From Ophiosphaerella korrae (taxonomy: Eukaryota > Ascomycota > Dothideomycetes > Pleosporales > Phaeosphaeriaceae), in contig JALNQF010000126.1 in assembly GCA_028456385.1 (NCBI GenBank), positions 1-64,000 of the forward strand: a DNA stretch of 64,000 bases. The letters are read 5' to 3'. Below, in pieces: positions 47,165 to 59,200 of the stretch. Within the stretch, counting starts at the first letter, position 1. The number at the start of each line of letters is the position of its first letter. The notes under the pieces were generated by a model. That model saw only the letters and a program-made list of their open reading frames with translations, was not told the origin of the DNA and did no database searches. The position numbers and the translations under genes were made by a program.

Positions 47165-50100
47165 CCTTGCTAATTTAGTTATTAAGAGAAGTAAAGCGTA
47201 AGTAGCGCATAGTCTAGCTAACGTAATAGTAGAAAGTTTAACTAAATAAGTAGCTAAGGCACCTATAAGTAGTTATAAATTAGATAATATAGTATAGAAG
47301 GTAATTAGAGATTATATAAATAACTTAATCTTAGAGAAAGAAGATATAAAGATAGTAATTAACGCCCTAGAAATGTAGAATAAAGAACTACAAGATTATT
47401 TAAAGTAAAATAAAGTATAAATTAAAGCTATTATAGAAGGATAAAACTAGATAGAATTAATTACCTAAAGACTAGAGATAAGTACGACGAAGAAACTACC
47501 TAAGATACCTATACTTAAGAAGTTTAATAAGATAAGAGAAAACTTAAAACTCTTTATAGTAGTAGTATAGCTATAGATAGATATATAAGTACTATACTTT
47601 AATATAGAAGAAAAGAAGGTAATATATATTAGAATGAACCTTAAAGGAAACGTAATAAGATAGTTTAAACCTTACTAGATAAACTATACTATATACACTC
47701 TAATAATATAAAAGGATAAAACTAAAGCTATCTTTAGAAGTTATAAATACTTTACTAAACAAATAAGAGTAGAATTTAGAGATATAGATATTACCTAATA
47801 AGCTAAAGAAAAGCTTAAAAAGCTTAAATAAAACAAGAGCGTTTCTAAGTATATATTATAGTTTAAATAACTATTGTATAATATAGAGTAGAATAAATTA
47901 GCTCTAATATTACAATTTAAATAAGGACTAAATAAGAAAATTTAACACAAGATAATTTATATAGAGAAACTAAGGACGCTAGAAGCCTTAAAATAATAGG
48001 TAATATAAATTAATAATAATCTCTAAGAATAGAAGAAAAACAAGTATAGGAGCTAACCTAGAAACTAGGATATTAGAGACCCTATAATCCTTAACGCTAA
48101 TAAAGATAAGAAAAAGAAGAAAAATAAAGACTTTACGTGCTTTAACTATAGTAAGAAAGGCTACTACGTAAAAGATTACTAATTATAAAAGAAAAATAAT
48201 ATAGTATATTATAAATATAAGAAACTAAAATACTTTATAAAAGATTATAAGAGTAAGGACTATAAAAAAGATAAAAAAATATAGTTAAAAATAACTAAAA
48301 ACAAGAAAGAAGTACCTAAAGTAAAAGCTAAACTTTAAGAGAAGGTAGCTAAGAGTAAAGAAATATAACACGTAATACTCTACTAAACCTTTTATTATAA
48401 GAATAATTACTATATATATCTTTCTAATAAGTAAGGAGTAGGATAGTTTTTATAAAAGAATAAAGTAGTAGTAATAAAAGAAAGAATAAAAGTATAGCTA
48501 GAAGAAATAGTATATATAATAGACTTACTAATAGAAGATTTAGAAGAGGAAGAACCCTAGAACCTATCGATCTAGACTAAAGAACTAGTACTAGATAAAG
48601 AGACTACTATAGCTTCCTCTAAAGGACTATAAGAAAGTAAAAAAAAAGTTAGTATAAGAGGTATAGAGTATACCTAGCTAGATATATATAGCTATAATAG
48701 CTATATAATAATAGATATAGAGGAATAAAATAAAGAATAGAAGTTTATTTAGAAATACTTACTAGTTATAAGTATAGAGGAAGCGTATAAAGACTAGAAA
48801 GAACGCAATCCTAAAGAAATAAAGTTTATACTATTCTAAGAATAGATAAAGTAATATATAGTTATAGTAAGAAGAATACTTATATAAAGAGAATAGTAAT
48901 ACTTTATAAGAAAAACACAATAGATTAATAAAGCTTATACACTAAGAGTACTAATAGTGTACTATATCCTAATAAAAGAAATACCTAGAAAAGATAAATA
49001 CTAAGAAGGGGATAATATAATAATAGATCTAAGACACCTAGTATACTTTAAAGTATTATAGTTATTATACCTAGATAAGAACTATATAATATATAGAAAC
49101 TTTAAAGTAAATAACTATATATAGCTTATATAAAGAAAAGGTTATAACTATATAAGAGTAATTCTAGTAGAAGATATTTAAGGATAGGAGATAATACTAG
49201 AAGAAAGATATATAGTAGTAAAGCTAGAACTTAAACTATTAAAGAAATACGTCTTAAGAAGACTATAGTATAAATATATATATAATAAATATCTAAAATA
49301 CAAGGAATATAAACTTAAAGTAGAGCTATAGCTCTAGAAAGATAGATAATTTATAAAATCGCCTAGGTAAGAATAGCTAGAAGGTATAGGAGGCCTATAC
49401 ATTACAAAAATAGGTACGTACTAAAGAAAGAAAGTATAACTAATAATTAATAGTAGAGCTATAAGAAACTTTATATTAAAGAGGTTTATAGAAATATAAG
49501 GAAAACGTTATATAACTAAGAAATACCCTTAATAGCTAAGTATAATTAAAGGAAAACTATTCTAGGAACCTATTAGGTTTAAAATAGTCCTCTCTACACT
49601 AGAACTAGAAGGAATAACAATTAAAAATATAATTATAGATATAATAACAATTAATAACAAATAAGATATAATCCTAAAAATACTATAGTTATAGATAACT
49701 AACCTATATATTAATTAGAGAATAAGAAAAATTAGCTACTAGAAGATAGACATATTAAAAGCTAATATAAGCACCTATAAAGGAAAATTCCTAGAAGAAT
49801 ATAAGAAATAAGAAAAATAACTTATAGAACCTAAAGATTATCTTCTAGAATATTAACTATAGGATTTAGTAATAGACCTAAAAGAAGGTAAAGACGTAAG
49901 ATAGAGCCTAGTCTATAAAAAAACTAAAGAAAAATCTAAAATTAAACTAGCATTTATTAAAAACGTAATAAAGAAAGAATAGATATAAGAATCTAAATCC
50001 TTAGTAGTATATAGACTTATATTTATAGATAAAAAGAGAATAAGTAATAAGAGAACTTATATAGACTTTAGAAAAACTAACGTAATTATAAATAAGAATT

Positions 50101-53100
50101 AATACCCTTTACTATAAATAGACAAGATATAAGATAAGCTATAAAAAGTAAAAATCTTTACTAAACTAGATATTTAAAATGCTTACTACTAAATTAGAAT
50201 TAAAAAGGGTAATAAATAGAAAATAGTATTTAGAACGCAATATAGACTATTTAAATACCTAGTTATACCTTTTAGATTAATAAACGCACTAGCAGCCTTT
50301 TAAGAAAGAATTAATATAGTACTAAGAGAGTACTTAGACGTATTTATATTTATATACCTAGATAATATCTTTATATTCTTAGAAATAGAAGATAAATACG
50401 TATAATACATATATAAAGTGCTAGAAATACTAGTAGAAAATAAACTATTTCTTAAGATAAGAAAATGCGAGTTCTACACAAAAGAAATAGATTTCCTTAG
50501 ATTTATTATTAAACTAAGAAAAATTAAGATTAACCTAGGAAAAATTAAGTTAATTAATAAATAGCTAATACTAAAGAACCTAAAAGAAGTACAATAATTT
50601 TATAGGCTAGTAAACTTCTATAGAAAGTTAATAGTAGGATAGTCTAAAGATATAGAACTAATAACTAGACTTATAATTATAAAGAAAGACACACTATTTA
50701 AATAGATAGAAGAATATAATAAAGTATTTAAATAGATTAAAAGAAAGTTTATAGAAAACCTAGTTATTAGAATATATAACCTAGACCTACTAGTAATAGT
50801 AAAGATAGATATATCTAACTTAGTCTATAGAATAGTACTAATATAGGAAGACCTAAGAACTAAATAAGAATACCTAGTTAAATACTTCTCTAAGAAAATA
50901 AAACTAGTAGAGCTTAACTACCTAATTTATAATAAAGAAATACTAGTAATCTACAAAGTATTTAAGTAAAAGAGAGTATACCTACAAAGAGTAAAATATA
51001 AGATAAAAGTCTATATAGACTATAAGAACCTTATAGGATTTATAATAAATAAAGATCTATTATAACGTTATACTAGATAGTAAGAATTTCTATTAATATT
51101 TAAGTTCGAAGTTATATATACAAAAAGAAAAGATAACTAGTTAGTAGATACTCTAAGTAGAAGATTAGACCTATAGAAAGAAATAAACGCTATAGGTATA
51201 GTTCTAGTTAAGAATAGAGAATGATATTTAGTCCTAAATACACTTAAAATAGCTACTACACTTAAAAGAACAAGTAGTAAGCTAGATAAATAGATTTAGA
51301 AAATAACGTAAAAAGTATCTAAAGAAATAGAGAAACTAGAAATCTAAGAAGGATTTGTATAAGCCTATAAAAGTATATATATTTCTAAGAAAATCTAAAG
51401 AGAGTTTATATAAGAATTCTATAAACTACTAGTATATAGATACTAGGGAATTAAGAAAATACTAGATAGACTCTTAAGAGATTACTATATTCTAAAAGTA
51501 AGATAACTAGTAATAGAAGTACTACGAGACTATATAGAATACTATAGAAATAAACATAGTAGATACGCACCCTATAGGATATTATAACTAGTTAAAATAC
51601 TAGAATAACTCTAGGAAACAATTACAATAGACTTTATTACAAAGTTACCTAAGTTAAAAGATCTAATATTAGGAGTTAAGTACAATAGAATCCTAATAAT
51701 AGTAGATAAACTTATAAAGTATTTATACTTTAGACTATATAAAGAAAAAAGTTAAATAGAGGTTACTATATACTAGGTCCTAGGAACTATAATTAGTTAA
51801 TATAGACTTCTAAACAAGATTATTATAGATAGAGATATAAGATTTATATTAAAACTATAGAGGATAATACTAGTACAATTAGAAACAAAATATATAATGT
51901 TAATAGCGTATTACCTATATATAGATAGATAGTTAGAACGTATAAATTAAATAGTAGAATAATACTTAAGATACTACTTTAACTATAACTAGGATAATTA
52001 GGTATAGCTACTACCTATAGCACAACTAGTATATAATAGTGCAAAGAATATAGTAATAAGAGTATTACTCTTCTTTATAAACTATAGATTTAACCTAAAT
52101 ATATACTAAATACTAAAGGATATAAAATCCTAGTCTTTAAAAGGAGAAAACCTTGCTAATAGACTTAGAGATATATACAACTAATTAAGATAGGACGTAG
52201 AGTACCTATATAATTAAATAGTAAAATACTATAATAAGAAATATATAGAGGGACCCTAATTTAGAGAAGGAGAAAAAGTATAGTTACTAAGAAAAAATAT
52301 TAAGAGTAAATAATTAAGCTTAAAACTAGATTATATAAAAATAAGACTATATAAGATTAAGAAGAAAGTTATACTAGTTATATTTAAATTAAAACTACTA
52401 AGTAAAATAAGGATATACTTAATATTCTATATAGTACTACTAGAAAAAGTACTATAAAACGTAGAACTACTAGTATATAAAGTAGATACGTATAGAGAAT
52501 AAGAAGAATAGGAAATTAAAGAAATCCTAGTATATTAGTTCTATAATAGTAGAAACTACTACTTAGTAAAATAGATAGGTATAGATAAAAAAGGATAACT
52601 ATAAGAAAATACATAGGAACTAGAGGATAACTTTAACTACTCTAAGAAACTAGAAAAGTTCTAAAGTTAAAACTCTCTAGAACGCCTTGTAGCGAACTAA
52701 GAAAATCTACGATACTATTAGTAGATAGAGAGGCGATAGGAGCGTTTAATGTAGTAGGAGCTAGAATAGCCTCTACTACATCCTTAAGGTCTATCTTAGC
52801 CTCTAACGTACAAGACTATATAGACGACGTAGCAACGTTATAAGCTATTAGCTTATAAAGGCGCTTAGTACGCGCCTAAAGTTCTACTATCTTATAAGTA
52901 GTCTTAGAAATTAAGTTACGCTAAGCCTACTCTATATTAGCTAACTATAATAATAGTTTTACTTAAGCCCTATTAATAGCTCTCCTTATACAACTTAGAA
53001 GTAGTAGACGTAGTAGTAATAAGATACTTATACTTAGTAAGAGAAACGCCTAATAGAGTATATTAATACTAAATATTAGTAGAGATATACTTACTACACG

Positions 53101-53329
53101 CCTTACTATCCTTTAAAGATATAAGGTATATTAATTTAAGCTTAGCGTAACAAGAGTAAGGAAATATTTTAACCCTATTTTAAGTAACCTGTTTAGTAAG
53201 TAATACTTTGTTGCGCTAGGAATAATAAGGTATAGAAAGTAATAAAGAACTAGAAATTAATAAAGAAATAGGTTTAATAACTTTAGCTCTAAGGTAGAGG
53301 AATAAAAACTTACCTAGAAGAAGGAATAG

Positions 53330-53721
53330 TGTTATAGTAGTAATAGAAGAAAACTAAATAGAACTAATTAACCCTAATATAGAAGATAATAACACGTACA
53401 ATCTATAAGATAATAAAGTTAATTAAGAAGTTAACTATAATAGAGATACGTAATAACTTTATAGCTTTATAAGGCTTAGCACCTATAAAGCTATAAAGTT
53501 AATAAAATATTATAGGTATATAATTAGTAGTAATATGTATTGTTAGGATAGTATTAGTAATCTAATCTCTAACCTAGAACGCTAATACTTGACATTACAC
53601 ATATAAATTAACTATTGTTTATAGTTATTACTAATTATAATACAAGCTTTTGTTATTAACTCTTAATCTACTAATACCTAGAAGAAGTTATTAGGAAGTC
53701 GACCCTAGTAACTTCGTTACA
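53330..53721 (+). repeat. 3' LTR of element B
   Basis: Begins TGTTATAGTAG and ends CGTTACA. It aligns with the 5' LTR along its length apart from one 57-bp unit. Confidence 0.9.
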
Positions 53722-54032
53722 TAATAACTTTACAAATCCGCGATCTTTATAAATATAAAGTTATAAAGCTACTTTATAAATTTATAATCTTAGTAAATAC
53801 AAAGCTATAAAGCTAGGAAAATTATTAAGTATATAGTTAGTAGTAATACATATTATTAGGATAGTATTAGCAATTTAATCCTTAACTACGAGCGATAAAC
53901 TTAACACTATAAGGTATCTCTTATTATTTATAGCCTATTATAGATTATAATACGTACTTTTATTATTATCTTTTAATCTACTATATACCCCTAAGGGTAC
54001 TTAGTAGTTAATAACTAGGTTAGCCTATTATA

Positions 54033-55927
54033 CCTTACTAATCTAGTTATTAGAAGAAGTAAAGTGTAAGTAGCGTATAGTCTAAGCTAACACGATAGTA
54101 GAAAGTATAACTAAGAAAGGAGGTAAAGTACTTCTAAGTAGCTATAAGTTAGATAGAATTAACTATATAGTAGTTAAAATATACTTAAATAACTTAATTA
54201 CTAAAAAGGGAGATATATAACTTATAATTAACGCCCTAGAGACGTAGAATAAAGAACTATATAAATATATTAAATAGAATAAAGTTTAAATTAAGGCTAT
54301 TATAGTAGAATAGAACTAGATAGAATAAGTTACCTAAAGACTAGAGAAAAGTATAATAAAGAAACTACCTAAGATACTTATATTTAAAAAATTTAATAGA
54401 AGAAAAAAAGAACTAATACTCTTCTTAGCCTTAGTATAGCTATAGATAGACGTATAGGTGCTATACTTTAATATACAAGAGAAAAAGGTTACGTATATTA
54501 GAATATACCTAAAGAGAAAAGCTATAAGATAGTATAAACCCTATTAGATATACTATAGCCTATAAGCTCTAGGAATAAAAAAAGATAAGATAATAGCTAT
54601 CTTTAGAAGCTATAAATATCTTATATAAAGAATAAGAGTAGCGTTTAGAAACGTAGATATTACCTAATAAGTAGAAGAAAAGCTTAGAAGACTTAAATAA
54701 TAAAAAAGCGTCCTAGAATATATTTTAGAGTTTAAATAACTATTATAAAATATAGAATAGAATAAACTATCTCTTATATTAAAATTAAAATAAAAGCTAA
54801 ATAAAAAAATTTAATACAAATTAATATATATAGAAAAACTAAGAATACTAATAGCTCTAAAAGTATAAGTAATACAAGTAGATAATAACTTCTAGGAATA
54901 AAAAATAAACAAATATAATATATACTATAGGAATTATAATAGAAGAGACTTTATAATATTAGATACAAATAAAGATAGTAAAAAGATAAATAAAGACTTT
55001 ATATACTTTAACTATAGTAAAATAGGCTACTATATAAAAGACTACTAATTAAAGAAAAAAGATATAGTATATAATAAATATAAAAAGCTAGGATATTTTA
55101 TAAAAGATTATAGAAGTAAAGACTCTAAGAAAGAAAAAGAAGCTAAGTTAAAAACAACTAAGGGTAAGAAAGAAAGACTTAAAGTATAAGCTAAACTTAA
55201 AGAGAAAGTAGTAGTAAGTAAAAAACTATAATATATAATACTTTATTAGACCTTTTGTTATAAAGACAACTACTATATATACTTTTATAGTAAATAGAGA
55301 GTAGGATAGTTCTTATAAAAGAATAGAGTAGTAGTAATAAAAGAAAAAATCTAGGACTAGATTAAAGAAACTAATAAGGTTGCCTCTAAAGAACTAAGAA
55401 GTAATAAAGAATAAATTAAAGTTAGAAGTATAGAGTATACTCTAATTAATAAAAGCTATAATAGCTATACTATAATAGATATAGTAGAATAAAATAAATA
55501 TTAATAGTTTGTTTAGAAATACTAAATAGTTATAAATATAGAGGAAGTGTACAAAGACTAGAAAATACGTAATCCTAAGAATATAAAGTTTATAGTATTC
55601 TAATAATAGATAGAATAATATATAGTTATAGTAGGAAGAATACTTATATAAAGAGAATAGTAGTTCTTTATTAGAAAGACGTAATAGATTAATAAAGCCT
55701 ATATACTAAGTATACTAGTAGTATACTATATCTTAGTATAAATAAGACCTAGTACTAATAAGTACTAAGAAGGAGATAATAAGAGAATAGATCTAGAATA
55801 TCTAGTATACTTTAAAGTATCCTAGGTATTATACTTAAATACTAACTATTATATATATAGAGAAGCTAAGGCAAGAAACTACGCCTAGCTAGTAAGAAGA
55901 AAAGGATATAATTACGCGAAAGATATC
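54033..55927 (+). mobile_element. Internal gag region of element C
   Basis: Degraded gag homologous to 47165-49150 of element B, including a ruined zinc knuckle near 55008-55050. Ends directly in the 3' LTR start, so pol has been deleted. Confidence 0.78.
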
Positions 55928-56104
55928 TATTATAGGTATAATAAGAGAAACTAAGATAAAGCTAATTAGTCTTAACTTAAGTACTAATAAAGTATAAGAT
56001 AAGTAGAGTAATAACCTAGATTAGGAAATAAACTATAACCTAGACACGTAATACAAAGTAATTGTAAGGGAGTTATCTCTTATATCTCTTATTTTCGTAC
56101 TAAT

Positions 56105-56254
56105 ATTAGTAAGTTTACAACTTACTAATATAGCAAACTTACTAATATTATAAACTTACTAATATATTAGTAAGTTTACAACTTACTAACATCGTAAACT
56201 TACTAATATTACGAACTTACTAACATGTTAGTAAGTTTACAACTTACTAATATT
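56105..56254. repeat. Palindromic repeat cluster
   Basis: About ten copies, in both orientations, of the core AAACTTACTAA or its complement, spaced 12-25 bp. They form several perfect inverted repeats such as TTAGTAAGTTT-ACAACTTACTAA. It lies at the border between element C and element D and is absent from A, B and C. Confidence 0.85.
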
Positions 56255-59200
56255 TAACTACCTTTCTACTTTTAGTTAGCGCTTAGTAGGCTACTAGGTA
56301 TATATACCTAGTACTTACTTAGATAGCTTTATCTACTATTTACTCTTTTTAGTTAATTATTAAAACTACCTTATTAAGTTATCTTGCGTAAAGTCTACCT
56401 TATATAATAGTAGATCTCTGTAAATATTTTGCTTTTATAGGCTTCTCTATAACCTAGAACTACGCTAGTAGCTTTCTTACCTATACTAGAGTTACTATAA
56501 GATAGCTAATTGTAGCTAACTCTTAATTAAGCCTAGCTAGCTAAAAAGAACTACACTACTAGGAATTAGATCCTACTTTAGCTATAGCGCGCTAGGTAGC
56601 CCCTTAAGTTTACTATATTATAGTTCTAGTTAAGGTTTCTAGCGCTCCCTTTTTGCTAGTACTAGCGCTAACATTCTAGAAAAAAATACGTACTAAAGAA
56701 GAGTAGTTTAACTACTTTATAGGTTATAAAGCTTTAGCTTACACTTACTATATATACTTAGGCGAGGGCGTACTTTTACTAGGTATTAAACCTAGGTAGT
56801 AGCGCTAAGGAAAGAAAAGACTTCTAAACCTACGTAAATTACTAGCACTTAATTTGTAAGAACTAAGTAATAAAGCGCCTTAGACTATACTAAAACTTTT
56901 ACTAGCTAGCGCTAAAGATCTAAATCTCTATAAACTAATAGCTAAACGTACTAATATAGTATATAACTACTATAACTTAGCTTATTATACTATAACTTAG
57001 TTGTATAAAAAATCTTCTATCCCCTTAAAAGCTAGCTTCTTAAACTAAAATAATACTAGCTTATAACCTCTTTATTACTTAAACTAAGTATACTTATAAA
57101 ATAAAGATACGCTATAAATAGTAGACTATAGATCTAGTAAAGAACTAAGAGAATACTCTAGAGCTACTATACTATAAAAAATCTATAAAATACGCGCTAG
57201 AACTAGGTCCCTAGAAAAATAGACCTAAGGACCTACTATACTAACTACTCTAATAAAAAAAGTACTAAGTAACTTCTAATAATATTTTAAGACTCTCTTA
57301 TAGAAAGATAAAAAAAAATAGGTAATAGACCTTAAATCTTTTATTTAGCTAAGACTACTTAGTAAACTTAATTTCTAACCTAATATAATTCCCTAATAAG
57401 TACTAGGTACCTTCTTAGCTAATAGCTCTATAATAGACTTAGCTACTCTTAACTAACTTATTATAGAAGAATTTAACCTAGATATAGACCCTACCTCCTT
57501 TAACTAAGGTAGCTTCTTAAGGTATAGACTAGTTACTAAGGTCTCTTTTAATAACTAGACTATATTAAACAACTTAATTAATAACGCCTAACTAAACGTT
57601 AGCTAAGTATTATTACTCTAGCCTATACCTAAGCTTAAGATCCTAGAAGAGCTAAGAAACAACTTACTATTAAACGCTATAATTAATAAAGACCTACTAC
57701 TAGAAATAGTCTTTATATCTTAGAATAAACTTAAGAAATTACTTACTAAGTTTACTAAGCTCTAACTCTTATTTTACACCCTACTACTAACTTTGTACTA
57801 GAGAATTAAGAATAATAAACCTAGTAATTACTTATCTCTTAGAGAATTTGCCTTAGCTAGAATAGTATTATACCTAGTAGTTATAAATACCTAGATATAG
57901 GATACAATTAACGTAGTAAACAAATAAAACTAGAGGCTTATAGCTAGGGTAAGTAAATTAGATAGATAACTCTTCTAATAAGATAACTAATTAGCCTAAC
58001 TCTAAGAATACCTAGTATAATTACTACTAGACTATAACTATATTATAGAGTAATATAATACTTTAAGCTAAAGAGCTACTTAGTATAAAGCCTTATAAAA
58101 AGAAGCTATAGTAAAATATAACTACTTACGTAAAGTAGTAATTTACTAAGAAGACTTAATAGCTAAATAAACTAAGCTAGAAACTTTTAACTTTAATATA
58201 CTAGCGTAGAAAGATATAGAACTACCTTACACTAAGATCTTACTATAAAGCTAGTAACCTAGCTTCTTTAAAAGAGAGTTTAAACCCTAAGTACTAGTAG
58301 TAGGCTACTATATCTTTAATAGAGAAGAGTTTACTCTAACTCTCTTCTTAACTAGTATCTAAGAGCTAGCCTTTAATTTTTACTAGTATAAAGAATAAGA
58401 AGACTACTCTATAAAACCCCTATAATTTTTAGGTATAAGATACTACGTAGACGTTATATCCTTTATCTAGTCTATATATAATTACTTTATTACTAATAGA
58501 AAAAAATATATTAGCTTATAAACCTAAGCTAATATTATTATATACTACTATATAGAATTAGCTTACTTATACCTTACTATCCTAAATAGTATTACCTACC
58601 TATACTAAGAAGAATTTATATATTTCTTTGCACTTTTTTACTAATTTAGTAATATAGATATAGTAGGATTAAGAGAAGTATGTTATAAAACCCTAGAAAT
58701 AGCTAAATTTAGACTAGATTAACTAATCTACAAAACTACCTAGTTAGTATAAGCTAAATTCTTCTCTAAATTTAATAACATTAGCCTTAAACTATAATAG
58801 AACCTATAGCTATATAATATCTACCTTTAAAAAAAGCTGCAACCCTAGCTTAGAGAAGCTACTAGCACTGCCCCTAGTATTTATAATAGCCCTACTAATT
58901 TTTAAAAGATAATCTTAATATTAGAAAATAAAGTAAATAATTATAACCTAGATATAAGCCCTAGGCAAACCTAGCTTCGTACCCTAGCGCCTATAAGAGC
59001 TAAACTAAGAGCGTAGATATAAAACTTTAAAGAAGAACTAGCTATAACTCTATAAGAACTAAAACACTATTAACTATAACTAGAAGGCGTATTTAGAAGA
59101 ATACACCTAACTAGTAAAAAGACTACTATAATTAAAACTAAGAACTCTAAAGTAATTTTATACTAAGGCTATAGAAAGATAGGTATTAAGAAGCTAGACT

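Larger units (their letters stand above)
46716..53721 (+). mobile_element. Element B: complete but RIP-degraded Ty3/Gypsy retrotransposon
   Basis: 7006 bp with 5' LTR 46716-47164 (449 bp) and 3' LTR 53330-53721 (392 bp), flanked by the 5-bp duplication TAATA (46711-46715 and 53722-53726). Internal order: gag, zinc knuckle at 48138-48179 (the CCHC box reads C-F-N-Y-S-K-K-G-Y-Y-V-K-D-Y, i.e. Cys and His turned to Tyr by G-to-A and C-to-T), protease, reverse transcriptase with YLDNI at 50355-50369, RNase H, integrase to about 52.3 kb. The gag-pol order with integrase last defines Ty3/Gypsy. TpA is in great excess and all frames are closed. Confidence 0.9.
46590..56052 (+). mobile_element. Element C: RIP-degraded Gypsy, split by element B
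   Basis: 5' LTR = 46590-46715 plus 53727-54032 (432 bp together), interrupted by element B. Internal part 54033-55927 is homologous to the gag and zinc-knuckle region of B (compare 54061 with 47190, and 55006 with 48139), but most of pol has been lost. A 3' LTR begins at 55928 (TATTATAG, from TGTTATAG) and stops at about 56052, after roughly 125 bp. No usable frame. Confidence 0.8.

Noticed and set aside
56105..56254. CRISPR-like array
   Set aside because: Units are short palindromes in both orientations with irregular spacing in a eukaryotic transposon block; no unique spacers of constant length.
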